Source: Pleurocapsa sp. PCC 7319
GTDB lineage: Bacteria > Cyanobacteriota > Cyanobacteriia > Cyanobacteriales > Xenococcaceae
NCBI RefSeq assembly: GCF_000332195.1
Contig: NZ_KB235922.1
Location: forward strand, 3,073,322-3,137,321
Direction: 5' to 3'
DNA: 64,000 bases
The notes under the pieces are model-generated. The model had not been told where the DNA came from and did not search any database. It saw only the letters and a program-made list of their open reading frames with translations. Within the stretch, counting starts at the first letter, position 1; the number at the start of each line of letters is the position of its first letter. Positions 1-9,107 of this stretch are shown here, piece by piece. The translations under genes and the position numbers were made by a program.

Positions 1-783
1 GAAACAATTGATATTCATGTCGGCGGCGGAGATTTAACATTTCCTCACCATGAGAATGAGATTGCTCAATCTGAAGCAGCAACAGGTAAAACCCTAGCAA
101 ATTACTGGCTGCATAATGGCATGATTATTGTGGAAGGAAAAAAAATGTCCAAGTCTTTGGGCAACTTTATTACCATCCGCGAATTGCTAGAGAAATTTGA
201 GCCGATGGCAGTTCGCTTGTTTATCCTACAGACTCAATATCGTAAGCCTCTAGACTTTACTGAAGAAGCTTTAGCTACTGCTACTAATAGCTGGGAAACT
301 TTAAAGGAAGGATTGTTATTTGGTTATCGGTATGGAGACAAGCTAGGATTTGCTAACTCTTCTAATACTTCATCTCCAAGTGAAGAATTAGTTAGTAGAT
401 TTAAAGCAGCAGTGGATGACGACTTTAACTTTGCCGGAGGGTTAGCCGTCATGTTTGAAATTGCCAAGAATCTGAGTAAGGAAGGTCATATTTTAGTCCA
501 TGAAGGGACAACTAAATCGACCCAGGAAGAACTAGAAACACAATGGCTAACCCTAATTGAATTTGCTGAAGTTCTAGGTTTTGAAATACAGCCAGAAGAA
601 GCTAGTAAAAATGATGAGGGAGGTTTAAGCGACGATGAGATTGATATTTTAGTGCAGCAGCGTAATGAGGCACGCAACAATAAAAATTATGCCGAAAGCG
701 ATCGCCTTAGAGATGAATTACAAGCCCTGGGGATTACTTTAATTGATAAACCAGGCGGAGTAACTATCTGGAATCGAAGTTAA
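1..783 (+). CDS. cysS: Cysteinyl-tRNA synthetase, 3' part (5' end outside window)
   Basis: Class I aminoacyl-tRNA synthetase that charges tRNA-Cys in the cytoplasm. The frame is open from base 1, so the gene starts upstream and about the first half, with the HIGH motif, is missing. Visible are the zinc and active-site segment GGGDLTFPHHENEIAQSEA (encoded near bases 22-78), the KMSKS loop as KMSKSLGN (near 142-165), then the DALR anticodon-binding region (DDFNFAGGLA) and a basic C-terminal tail ending KPGGVTIWNRS. The ATG at 121 is internal, not a real start. The next gene is an unrelated tpsA. Identity is secure from the KMSKS and HHENE motifs. Confidence 0.95.
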   Translation, partial: ETIDIHVGGGDLTFPHHENEIAQSEAATGKTLANYWLHNGMIIVEGKKMSKSLGNFITIRELLEKFEPMAVRLFILQTQYRKPLDFTEEALATATNSWETLKEGLLFGYRYGDKLGFANSSNTSSPSEELVSRFKAAVDDDFNFAGGLAVMFEIAKNLSKEGHILVHEGTTKSTQEELETQWLTLIEFAEVLGFEIQPEEASKNDEGGLSDDEIDILVQQRNEARNNKNYAESDRLRDELQALGITLIDKPGGVTIWNRS

Positions 784-867
784 TTTTTAAAGCTTTTAGC
801 CAGGAGCTTTAGGCTTTTATCTGAGAACCGCCATATCGTATTTTATCGTATTTCATAGATTAGAGCT

Positions 868-926
868 AACAGTACTGATTTGAGCTGTATAATCTAAACA
901 AAATTGACCATCAGAAGTATCTTTAA
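868..926 (+). promoter_or_regulatory. tpsA leader with extended -10 promoter
   Basis: A segment almost identical to the leaders of every other tpsA copy here. It carries an extended -10 (TGTATAAT, hexamer at 888-893) about 34 bases before the ATG at 927, and a conserved 5' untranslated stretch CCATCAGAAGTATCT. No strong Shine-Dalgarno is present. Recurrence of the same leader before five tpsA genes supports a functional promoter; the exact transcription start is inferred. Confidence 0.6.
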
Positions 927-3900
927 ATGAAACCTAGCTCTTCAATATTCCTAGGGTTATTCCTAGGTAGTGTGTTTATTGCCCCTGTTCAAGCACAAAT
1001 AAGTGTTGATCGCACGACCAATACCACTGTAACTCCGATTGATAATGGCATCAGAATCGACCAGGGCGACCAAGCAGGAGGCAATTTATTTCATAGTTTT
1101 GAGCAGTTTTCCGTACCCAATGGCAGCGAAGCTTTCTTTAATAACGCCAACGACATCGTTAATATCTTTTCTCGCGTCACTGGGGGAAATATATCTAACA
1201 TTGATGGATTAATTCGAGCCAATGATACAGCTAATTTATTTTTGATTAACCCAGCAGGAATTATCTTTGGGGAAAATGCCTCTTTAAATATCGGTGGTTC
1301 ATTTTTAGGCAGTACAGCAGATAGTATATTGTTTCCTGATGGGATTGAATTTAGTGCTACTGATTCAGAGAATCCGCCTTTATTAACCATTAATGCCCCC
1401 CTAGGATTAGGTCTAGAAGATAATCCTGGAGAAATAGTCAATCGTTCAGTTGTCGAAAATAGTTCAGAAGAAGTTATCGGTTTAGAAGTTGCCCCAGGAA
1501 ATGATCTGGCTTTGATTGGCGGTCAGATTGATTTTGAGACGGGTTTGGCTACTGCTATGGGGGGAAATATAGAATTAGGTGGTTTATCTGAAGCAGGAAC
1601 CGTGGGGATTAATTCTGATGGTAGCTTTAGTTTTCCTGAAGGAGTAACCAAGGCAAATATTAATTTGAGCAATTTGACCATTGTAGATGTCAGAGGAACA
1701 GGGGGAGGAAGTGTTACCGTTAATGCTGGTAACTTAAATTTAACAGGTATTAGTTTGATTAGCGCAGGAATTAGAGCTGAATCGACATCTACCGAGGCAC
1801 AAGCAGGGGATGTAACTATCAATGTGGCTGAAAACATAACTCTGAATGATAGTTTTATTACAAATCAAGTTAGTACTGGTGGAGTGGGTAATTCAGGCAA
1901 GATTGTGATTAATACTGGTTCAATTGAAGCAAATGGGGGAGTAGTTGATGCTAGTACTAATGGTCGAGGGAATGCCGGTTCGGTTGATCTTACTGCCACA
2001 GGAGACATTACTTTTGATGGGGAAAATTCACTAGGTTTTACTAGTGGTGCTGCTAGTCTGGTTAATTCAGGTGCAGTAGGAAATTCAGGAGGTGTGACCA
2101 TCTCTACTAATAACCTGACTCTAACCAATGGGGGAAGGGTTTCTGCTAGTACTTCAGGAGAAGGGGATGCAGGTTCGGTAGGTATTACCGCTACAGGAGA
2201 CATAACTATTGATGGGGAAAATTCACTAGGTTTTACTAGTGGTGCTACTAGTCTGGTTAATTCAGGTGCAGTAGGGAATACTGAAGGTGTGACCATCGAT
2301 ACTAATAATCTGACTGTGACTAATGGAGGACAAGTCTCTACTAGTACTAATGGTCTAGGAGATGCCGGCTTGGTCGATATTACTGCTACTGGAGATGTAA
2401 CTTTTGATGGTGAAGATTCACAAGGTTCTTCTAGTGGTGCTTTTAGTCAGGTTAATGAAGTTGGAGTAGGAAGTGCAGGAGGTGTGACCATCGATACTGC
2501 AAATTTGATTTTGAGGGCAGGGGGACAAGTCTCTGCTAGTACTTTTGGTCGAGGAGATGCCGGAACTGTTGATATTATATCTACTGGAGAAATTACTATT
2601 GATGGTAAAAGTTCAAGAGATGATGTTTTTAGTGGTGCTTTAAGTTTGGTTGGTTTAGATGCCCAAGGAGATGCCGGAGGTGTAACTATCTCTACTGATA
2701 ACCTGACTCTTACCAATGGGGGACAAGTCTCTGCTAGTACTTTTGATCGAGGAGATGCCGGAACTGTTGATATTAATGCTACAGGAGACATTACTATTGA
2801 TGGTGAAACTTCAGGTGGTTCTCCTAGTGGTGCTTTAAGTGTGGTTGGTTCAGATGCCCAAGGAGATGCAGGGGGGGTGACTATCTCCACCAATAATCTG
2901 ACTCTAAGGGCAGGGGGAAGAGTTAATGCTGGTACAGAAGGTCGAGGAAATGCCGGTTCGGTCGATCTTTCCGCTACTGGAGACATAATTATTGATGGTG
3001 AAGATTTAGGTGGTATTCCTAGTGGTGCTACTAGTCAGGTTAATTCGGGTGCAGAAGGAGATGCAGGGGGGGTGACTATCTCCACCAACAATCTAACTCT
3101 AAGGGCAGGGGGAAGAGTTGATGCTAGTACTTTGGGTCGAGGGAATGCCGGAGCTGTCAATATTACCGCTACTGGAGACATAATTATTGATGGTGAAGAT
3201 TTAGGTGGTATTCCTAGTGGTGCTACTAGTCAGGTTACTTCAAATGCAGTAGGAAATGCAGGAGGTGTGACCATCTCTACTAATAACCTGACTCTGAGCG
3301 CAGGGGGACAAGTTGACGCTACTACATTTGGTCGAGGAAATGCAGGTTTGGTCAATATTACCGCCACAGGAGACATAATTATTGATGGTGAAACTTTAGA
3401 TGGCTCTAATAATAGTGGTGCTTTTAGTCAGGTTAATGAAGTTGGAGTAGGAAGTGCAGGAGGTGTGACCATCGATACTGCTAATTTGATTTTGAGGGCA
3501 GGGGGAAGAGTTGATGCTAGTACTTTTGGTCGAGGTAATGCCGGAACTGTCGATATTACCACTACTGGAGATATTACTATTGACGGTGAAGATTCAGAAG
3601 GTATTCCTAGTGGTGCTACTAGTCAGGTTAATTCAGATGCAGTAGGAGATGCAGCAGGTGTAACTATCTCCACCAATAATCTGACTCTAACCAAGGGGGG
3701 ACGAGTTGATGCTAGTACTTTTGGTCAAGGGGATGCAGGTTCGGTAGATCTTAAAGCTACAGGAGACATAACTATTGATGGTGAAACTTCAGAAGGTATT
3801 CTTAGTGGTGCTACTAGTCAGGTAGTTTCAGGTGCAGAAGGAGATGCCGGAGGTATTACCATCTCTACTACCAATTTAATTTTGGCTAATGGACGAGTTT

Positions 3901-4628
3901 CTGCCAGTACCTCAGGTCAAGGTGAAACTGAGAATAGTGGCAATATCAATCTCCGCGCCGATAATATCGTTCTACGGGATAACAGTTTTATTTCAGCAAG
4001 AGCTTTCAGTGGTGCTAATGGCGGTAATATTGATATTGATGCTGGTTTTGTGGTTGCTTTCCCCGACCAAAACAACGATATTATTGCTAATGCGGCACAA
4101 GGAACGGGGGGCAACATTAATATTTCTACTAATTCAATTTTTGGGATTGAAGAAAGAAGTTCGATACCTGCCAATGAAACTAATGATATTGATGCTAGTT
4201 CAGAATTTGGCTTAGATGGGACAATAGACATCAATCAACTGGATGTTAATCCCGTCGAAGCACTAGAAGAGTTACCCATGTCCTTAATCGATGTAGTGGG
4301 CTTAGTAGCGCAAAATCTCTGTCAGCAAGGAAAAGGAAGTGAATTTATTGTCACAGGTAAAGGTGGTGTAGCACCAAACCCAAGTCAAGTAAGGGATGGG
4401 GAGATTAGTACCGTAGATTTGGTAGCACCTGCAACTGGGGAAGAATCAGAGAAAGTCGAGACAGTGAAGGTAACAGGGGCAGATAGAGAAATAGAGGAAG
4501 AAAAAGAGATTATTGAGGCTCAGGGATGGATAATCAACGATCGCGGCAAGGTGGAGTTAGTGGCTCAGAAGACTAATGTGAATGGTGCTTCTCCACAACC
4601 TAAAAATGACAAAATATGTCGCCATTGA
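927..4628 (+). CDS. TpsA-type filamentous haemagglutinin exoprotein, copy 1
   Basis: Secreted two-partner-secretion exoprotein of 1233 residues. Residues 1-23 form a signal peptide ending PVQA before QIS. Residues about 28-165 match the TPS secretion domain, with NPAGIIFG (108-115) standing for the conserved NPxG motif. The middle (about 400-990) is about ten imperfect 65-residue repeats of GGVTISTNNLTL plus ATGDITIDGE type, predicted to fold as a right-handed beta-helix. The C-terminus carries the paralogue-conserved NLCQQGKGSEFIVTGKGG and ends PQPKNDKICRH. It is the only intact copy on the + strand, opposite to the array at 13-31 kb. The probable exporter is the TpsB at 6155. Role in adhesion or aggregation is inferred from the family. 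Confidence 0.9.
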   Translation: MKPSSSIFLGLFLGSVFIAPVQAQISVDRTTNTTVTPIDNGIRIDQGDQAGGNLFHSFEQFSVPNGSEAFFNNANDIVNIFSRVTGGNISNIDGLIRANDTANLFLINPAGIIFGENASLNIGGSFLGSTADSILFPDGIEFSATDSENPPLLTINAPLGLGLEDNPGEIVNRSVVENSSEEVIGLEVAPGNDLALIGGQIDFETGLATAMGGNIELGGLSEAGTVGINSDGSFSFPEGVTKANINLSNLTIVDVRGTGGGSVTVNAGNLNLTGISLISAGIRAESTSTEAQAGDVTINVAENITLNDSFITNQVSTGGVGNSGKIVINTGSIEANGGVVDASTNGRGNAGSVDLTATGDITFDGENSLGFTSGAASLVNSGAVGNSGGVTISTNNLTLTNGGRVSASTSGEGDAGSVGITATGDITIDGENSLGFTSGATSLVNSGAVGNTEGVTIDTNNLTVTNGGQVSTSTNGLGDAGLVDITATGDVTFDGEDSQGSSSGAFSQVNEVGVGSAGGVTIDTANLILRAGGQVSASTFGRGDAGTVDIISTGEITIDGKSSRDDVFSGALSLVGLDAQGDAGGVTISTDNLTLTNGGQVSASTFDRGDAGTVDINATGDITIDGETSGGSPSGALSVVGSDAQGDAGGVTISTNNLTLRAGGRVNAGTEGRGNAGSVDLSATGDIIIDGEDLGGIPSGATSQVNSGAEGDAGGVTISTNNLTLRAGGRVDASTLGRGNAGAVNITATGDIIIDGEDLGGIPSGATSQVTSNAVGNAGGVTISTNNLTLSAGGQVDATTFGRGNAGLVNITATGDIIIDGETLDGSNNSGAFSQVNEVGVGSAGGVTIDTANLILRAGGRVDASTFGRGNAGTVDITTTGDITIDGEDSEGIPSGATSQVNSDAVGDAAGVTISTNNLTLTKGGRVDASTFGQGDAGSVDLKATGDITIDGETSEGILSGATSQVVSGAEGDAGGITISTTNLILANGRVSASTSGQGETENSGNINLRADNIVLRDNSFISARAFSGANGGNIDIDAGFVVAFPDQNNDIIANAAQGTGGNINISTNSIFGIEERSSIPANETNDIDASSEFGLDGTIDINQLDVNPVEALEELPMSLIDVVGLVAQNLCQQGKGSEFIVTGKGGVAPNPSQVRDGEISTVDLVAPATGEESEKVETVKVTGADREIEEEKEIIEAQGWIINDRGKVELVAQKTNVNGASPQPKNDKICRH

Positions 4629-4660
4629 GCCAACAGTGCTGATTTGAGCTGTATAATCTA
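4629..4660 (+). promoter_or_regulatory. Orphan tpsA leader copy (no gene behind it)
   Basis: Directly after the stop of tpsA copy 1 lies a second copy of the leader segment, with AACAGTGCTGATTTGAGCTG and a TATAAT at 4652-4657. It is followed not by a tpsA start but by the 3' end of the convergent AAA gene. In the 13-31 kb array the same segment joins consecutive tpsA genes, so this is best read as the scar of a lost downstream tandem copy. Confidence 0.55.
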
Positions 4661-4676
4661 ATTTCTGAACTTCCTT

Positions 4677-6029
4677 TTAAAATACTCTTTTGAAATAATC
4701 TCGATACAGTTTACAGCGCGGGGAAACAAAATTTTGTTGATGTTGAACCAAACCGATGCTATGTAACTGATAAATTTGCAGAGAATTTAGTTCTACAGGT
4801 TTGTCAGATTTTACTACTTGTTCAAATACAGAACTAAGTTCGGGTGATTGTTTGAGAATATTTAATAAACGACGTAAAGGATTGCTATAAATTCCTGTTT
4901 CAGAAATAGCTCCTTGTAAAAACTGTTCTAGGTTAAGAGATGAAGTCTTAATTTGGTACATCGCTAATCTGACTAAATAAGGATGACCCCCGACTAAATC
5001 CATTAATTTTGTAATTTGAGATTTATCCCAATTTAGTTGATACCAAGAAGCTAAAGTTTCTACTTGTGAATGAGTAAATTCTTCAAGTAGAATTGGCACT
5101 CCTGCATTAAAGGGAGATTGATGAATATCTAAAGGTATGTATACTTCTGTAGAATGTGCCAGTATTAGTTTGAATTTTGCCCAAGAATCATCTATCTTGC
5201 CCTTTTCATGCCAACTGCGCAACATACCAAAAAAATCTTCGATTACCTCTTCGTAAGAAAATAATTTATCAATATTATCCAAAGCTAATACGATCTCGCT
5301 GGTTATTTCTGCTGATATGTATTCTTCAAAATAAACGGTGCAGTTATCATTACTACCGAGAATATCTGTATCCCAATAATCATTTACTTCATTGGTCAAT
5401 TCCAACTGACGTGAAACCATAACGCATAGCCAGCGCAATAGTTTGTCTAAATCTTTGAGAATAGAACGTTCAATACTACCAAAATCCAAATATACTGTTT
5501 TGTGACCAGAGACACGACCCTGTTCGAGGATTCTGTTAACTAAAGAGGTTTTACCCATCCATTTAGCTGCTTTGATCCGAATTAAAGAACCTGGTTTAAT
5601 AACTGTTTGATAGCAGAGAGATTCAACAAGCGATCGCTCAATATAAAAAGGAGATTCTAAAGCAACTGAACCTTCAGGAAAAGTTAGATTTTCGGTTGAA
5701 AATTCTGATAATTGAGGTTGATATTGAGCTAAATTACTTGGAGCCTGATTGTAATATTTGCGCTGTAAAGCAGCTCTAAAATTTTTCTTGGATACCTTTT
5801 CTTGCAAAGCGAGGGAAAGATTACTCCAAAGCTTATTTCCAACATCTTTGCTCAGATAGTTACTGGTATAGCCCTCGGCTTCAGCAATTTCTTCATAAGT
5901 TTTATTATCCCAAGCACCCCGTAAAACCACAATTTCAAGATCGCTGAGATGTTTACCTGTTTGCTGAAAAACTAAACTCTCTAAAGTTTGTTGCGCTTTT
6001 TCCCAAGTAAATTCCGTATTTAGTTTCAT
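4677..6029 (-). CDS. AAA-like ATPase with N-terminal HTH (vMAP-type)
   Basis: Cytoplasmic protein of 450 residues. Residues 1-90 resemble the helix-turn-helix N-terminal domain found on cyanobacterial vWA-MoxR-associated and signalling ATPases (LSDLEIVVLRGAWDNKTYEEIAE). Residues about 125-440 form an AAA-like (AAA_35) NTPase: Walker A is KAAKWMGKTSL with Lys160, lacking the first glycine as is common in this family (usual form RQMGKTSL), followed by a Walker B-like VLALDNIDKLF. The C-terminus (SPRCKLYRDYFKRVF) is also typical. A decayed relative of its C-terminus lies at 39142-39279. It is transcribed towards tpsA 1, with TpsB upstream on the same strand (125-base gap). Regulatory or STAND-like role is inferred, not shown. 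Confidence 0.8.
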   Translation of the reverse strand: MKLNTEFTWEKAQQTLESLVFQQTGKHLSDLEIVVLRGAWDNKTYEEIAEAEGYTSNYLSKDVGNKLWSNLSLALQEKVSKKNFRAALQRKYYNQAPSNLAQYQPQLSEFSTENLTFPEGSVALESPFYIERSLVESLCYQTVIKPGSLIRIKAAKWMGKTSLVNRILEQGRVSGHKTVYLDFGSIERSILKDLDKLLRWLCVMVSRQLELTNEVNDYWDTDILGSNDNCTVYFEEYISAEITSEIVLALDNIDKLFSYEEVIEDFFGMLRSWHEKGKIDDSWAKFKLILAHSTEVYIPLDIHQSPFNAGVPILLEEFTHSQVETLASWYQLNWDKSQITKLMDLVGGHPYLVRLAMYQIKTSSLNLEQFLQGAISETGIYSNPLRRLLNILKQSPELSSVFEQVVKSDKPVELNSLQIYQLHSIGLVQHQQNFVSPRCKLYRDYFKRVF

Positions 6030-6154
6030 TTTTGTCTAAGTATTCCACTTGCATCTTCAAAATCGGTTGTTTGAACTATTCATATTAATACCTTACCTTT
6101 ATTGCTTAACCTACGAAATTTCTATTCAATAAATGGTTCATCTATTTATGCTGA

Positions 6155-8032
6155 CTAGAAGAAGTTGTAATCTACGGAGAAGTAAATCCCATCTTCTTGA
6201 AGAGAATCACCCTCATTGTCGACATTTACTAGAGGAATTCCCCAATCTAAACGGGCATTAAAATTAGTTCCCGCAGCAAAATTCAAGCCCACACCCAAGG
6301 AAGGTAGAGTTGTATTGGCAATTTCAACCTCATCATTATTCCAAACTGTTCCAACATCAACGAAGGGAGCAATTTGGAATAAGCCATCAACTTTTCTCCA
6401 TCTGAGAATTGGGATGCGTAACTCTGCCGAGGCAAATAAACCATTATCTCCCAAACTCAAATCTTGACGATAACCTCTAGCACTACTAACTCCGCCGATC
6501 CGAAATTGTTCTAAGGGTACTAAACTTCCGCCCGATAATTGAGCATCAGCCCTTAAAAGCAATAAAAAATCTTCGTCTAACCTTCTTACCCATTGGCTTT
6601 GTCCTCGCCAAGCAAAAAAAGTACTGTCAGGCTCATCGTCATTAATGGTTGCATTGAGAGCATCCACCCCAATACTAAATTGAGAACGAAATGCTAATAC
6701 CTGTTTGTCATCTCGATTAACAAACTCTTGAAATAACCTGATGGCACTAATTCTAGTTTCTCCATTTTCATCGGCACCACGAGATAAAGGAAATGTCTCA
6801 TCGAGAAGAAAAGATTCGCTGTCGGTATGAGAGAGACCCAAGCCTAACGAAAATTCCTGATTTGGTTTGAGTATCACAGGCTGACGAAAACTTAACTCGT
6901 AATACTGTGATTTAGATTCAATATTAAGAGGTTCAAAGGGTTCTTCAATCACATCATTATCATTACTACTGTAAGCTGCTTTAATCGTGCCATTTTTGGT
7001 GTTTACAGGTAAAGCATAGGCAAAATCAAAACTATTGCTGCCGTCAGTATTGGTATAGTTAAAGTTAAATTGATCCCCAAACCCGAATAAATTACCGTGA
7101 TTTAAACCGACAGAACGCTGATTACTGCCGACGCTAGGGGATCTATTATTATTGAGACTAGTGGAAATATTAAACACATCTGCTTCTTCAATTTCAATAT
7201 CTAATAAGCTGGTTCCGGGGTGAATACCCGCCGATAATTCTGCCGAAATGTTATCAATTAGAGGATTAAGCCGTAATAACTGTAGACCAGACAATAAAGA
7301 GTTAACATTCAAGGGTTTTCCCGCAGCAGCCTCAAGGCGAGAGGAGATGTATTGAGGAATGAGATGTTTGGTTCCTGAAACGTTAATTCTTTCTAATTGA
7401 CCTTCCAAAACGGCGATCGTGATCGTGACAGGACCATCTTCAAGCTCTTGTTCAGGAGGTATATAAGCACCAGAATTGACATATCCTCGTTCGGTGTAAA
7501 GTTCGGTGATGACGCTTCTGGCTTGAAATAGCTCTGATAAAGTTAGAGGACGATTACGATAAGGTTTAAGTTCCTTAGCTAATTCTTCTTGACTAAAAAC
7601 ACTACTGCCAACCACCTTAAAGTTTTTAACGACAATTTCTTCAGGAATATCATCAGAATTTTGAGCGACAATTAAGTCTTGATTATTGATCTTGATTTCT
7701 GAAAATGTCTGCCCTTGAGATAGCGGATAGGCTGAGTTACGGAAAGATTTTTGCTGGCTATTGTCTCGTTCTTGAGTTATTGGTTTAGGTGTAGGTAGAG
7801 ATTTAGTTAACAGCTCTGAGTAGTGGTGGGAACTATCTTGATGTTTAGCTGTTTCGATTAAACTTACTTCCTTCGCACTTAGTGGCTGTACTCCTATCAG
7901 TGCTGCTATTAAAGCTAGCCAAGAAATTGAGAGGGAATACAGATATCTATGTAGATTAGCTTGATTGAGCTGATATACTTTCTTTAAAGTAATTGTATAT
8001 TCTCTACGTTGAGCGACAATTAGATTCACCAT
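6155..8032 (-). CDS. TpsB outer-membrane transporter (ShlB/FhaC/HecB family)
   Basis: Outer-membrane pore that secretes TpsA partners. From the chosen start (625 residues) there is a hydrophobic signal segment at about 34-53 (WLALIAALIG, PLSA before KE), a POTRA_2 domain at about 133-208 (EEIVVKNFKVVG onwards), further periplasmic sequence, and a C-terminal 16-strand barrel with the conserved ARGYRQ (the VRGY-type loop motif). It ends in SVDYNFF with a terminal Phe, as barrel proteins do. The frame stays open to an ATG at 8446, which would give 763 residues. That extension is made of palindromic repeats (three NELPWGPPQ units) and looks like non-coding DNA read through, so the ATG at 8032 is preferred with moderate confidence. 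It is the only TpsB seen and probably serves all the TpsA paralogues. Confidence 0.88.
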   Translation of the reverse strand: MVNLIVAQRREYTITLKKVYQLNQANLHRYLYSLSISWLALIAALIGVQPLSAKEVSLIETAKHQDSSHHYSELLTKSLPTPKPITQERDNSQQKSFRNSAYPLSQGQTFSEIKINNQDLIVAQNSDDIPEEIVVKNFKVVGSSVFSQEELAKELKPYRNRPLTLSELFQARSVITELYTERGYVNSGAYIPPEQELEDGPVTITIAVLEGQLERINVSGTKHLIPQYISSRLEAAAGKPLNVNSLLSGLQLLRLNPLIDNISAELSAGIHPGTSLLDIEIEEADVFNISTSLNNNRSPSVGSNQRSVGLNHGNLFGFGDQFNFNYTNTDGSNSFDFAYALPVNTKNGTIKAAYSSNDNDVIEEPFEPLNIESKSQYYELSFRQPVILKPNQEFSLGLGLSHTDSESFLLDETFPLSRGADENGETRISAIRLFQEFVNRDDKQVLAFRSQFSIGVDALNATINDDEPDSTFFAWRGQSQWVRRLDEDFLLLLRADAQLSGGSLVPLEQFRIGGVSSARGYRQDLSLGDNGLFASAELRIPILRWRKVDGLFQIAPFVDVGTVWNNDEVEIANTTLPSLGVGLNFAAGTNFNARLDWGIPLVNVDNEGDSLQEDGIYFSVDYNFF

Positions 8033-8121
8033 TTCTGTTTCCGTGCGCGTATGTACGGGCAAGCACTTTGTATTGCGTCTGTCACCAACGCAGTTTGGCA
8101 ACGTGGTCTTGCGAGACAGTT

Positions 8122-8256
8122 CGTTGGCGATGGAATAGTTGCGTTGCGGGGGTCCCCAGGGTAGTTCGTTGGCGATGAAACAGTCACTTTGCGGGGGTCC
8201 CCAGGGTAGTTCGTTGGCGGTGAAACAGTTACGTTGCGGGGGTCCCCAAGGTAGTT
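8122..8256. repeat. Three tandem 45-bp GC-rich repeats with GGGGGTCCCC palindrome
   Basis: Three consecutive 45-bp units at 8122-8166, 8167-8211 and 8212-8256, each starting CGTTGGCG and containing GCGGGGGTCCCCA. 45 is a multiple of three and the minus strand has no stops here, so the units appear as repeated NELPWGPPQ peptides in front of TpsB. Neighbouring sequence (GCGAGACAGTTCGTTGGCG, CCCGCTTAAAGGAACTG) belongs to the dispersed repeat family also seen at 34427 and 49454. Confidence 0.85.
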
Positions 8257-8632
8257 CGTTGGTCGCCCGCTTAAAGGAACTGTTGAGGCTGGGAGTTTCC
8301 CCCAACGAGCAACTACTGAACCCTATAGGGGATTGTCTCTCCTCGAATGGTGACATCGCTTTCTGGTAGTCTATGACATTAAGAGTATCTATGGCTCCAG
8401 ATAGTTCTAAAATCTTAAAATAATTGAGTAATAGCTGTAATTTCATTCGATTTTGTCACGACAGAATAAAACCTAAATCAGCGGGTTTAGTTGGAGTAAT
8501 CATACCATCAAGATTGAGGATTCTTTTTCTGAGCTTATCTAAGCTAAGTGATGGGGAAAACCCACTTGATTCATAGGTGAGATGATAAAGCAATATGGAT
8601 TTACATTAGGACGCTGATTACTGATTACTGAT

Positions 8633-8677
8633 GAGCAATCAAATAAACTTGTCCTAATGTTACTCGGTACGGCTATA
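8633..8677 (+). repeat. 45-bp dispersed repeat, copy 1
   Basis: Starts GAGCAATCAAATAAACTTGT and ends CTATA. It matches 57341-57385 with only a handful of differences. Both copies sit close to the paralogous leader and signal-peptide modules (8703-8962 and 57430-57660) but on different sides of them. The remaining sequence between 8447 and 8702 shows no gene. Confidence 0.6.
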
Positions 8678-8702
8678 AGTCATCCCATTGCTTTGTTGAT
8701 CG

Positions 8703-8837
8703 TTAACTGCGATCGCTTTTTGGCTGGTTCTGTTGGTCTATAGTATTACCCCAACTCTTATTCGCTTTGACACCACTATTGAAGCCGAAGGCTGTAGCCA
8801 CCAACATACTAATAACTAAAATTGTTGTGAATTTCAT
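8703..8837 (-). CDS. 44-residue secreted peptide, truncated paralogue of the VOC protein at 57555
   Basis: Small frame of 44 residues. It begins MKFTTILVIS, has a hydrophobic core and the segment TAFGFNSG followed by KANKSWGNTIDQQNQ, then ends early at PKSDRS. The first 37 residues align with the start of the 200-residue protein at 57555 (TTFGFNS, ANESLINTIDQQNQ). The upstream regions also match: AGGAGA eight bases before the ATG, and the same hairpin leader 88 bases upstream. The VOC domain is missing, so this is either a remnant or a free signal-peptide-like peptide. The conserved ribosome site suggests it can still be translated. Confidence 0.55.
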   Translation of the reverse strand: MKFTTILVISMLVATAFGFNSGVKANKSWGNTIDQQNQPKSDRS

Positions 8838-8898
8838 AATCGATTTCTCCTAAATTAAACTCGTTTAAATTAATAGTAGAGATTCAACATGGGAAATA

Positions 8899-8962
8899 CA
8901 TCTGAAAAACGTCTCGAATCTAGCCTCAACGAAAGAGATAGCAATTTTCTAACTTTCGTTGA
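8899..8962 (-). promoter_or_regulatory. Hairpin plus CAGATG leader element, copy 1
   Basis: On the minus strand a perfect 10-bp inverted repeat (TCAACGAAAG at 8953-8962, CTTTCGTTGA at 8926-8935) encloses a 17-nt loop. It is followed by ATTCGAGACGTTTTTCAGAT. The same layout occurs at 18473 and 57430. Here it lies exactly 88 bases before the start of the 44-residue peptide gene, the same distance as at 57430-57466 before 57555. It could be a protein-binding site or an RNA structure. Confidence 0.6.
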
Positions 8963-9040
8963 TAGTTAAGTATATTTACTTAAGACCAAAGTGGCTTAAC
9001 TGTAATATTTGAGCGTCTACTCTAAGCGTAAGAGTCAAAA

Positions 9041-9055
9041 TGTCCAAAATTTGGA
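9041..9055. other. Short palindrome GTCCAAA-A-TTTGGAC
   Basis: Seven-base arms around a single central A, about 50 bases past the stop codon of the CHAT gene, which is transcribed away from it. It could be an operator or part of a terminator; it lacks a U-run. Apart from this and the leader element, 8963-9107 holds nothing recognisable. Confidence 0.3.
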
Positions 9056-9107
9056 CAAAAATAAGCAAATATACGGATAGAGTGAGTATAACTATAACGC
9101 TCTCAAA

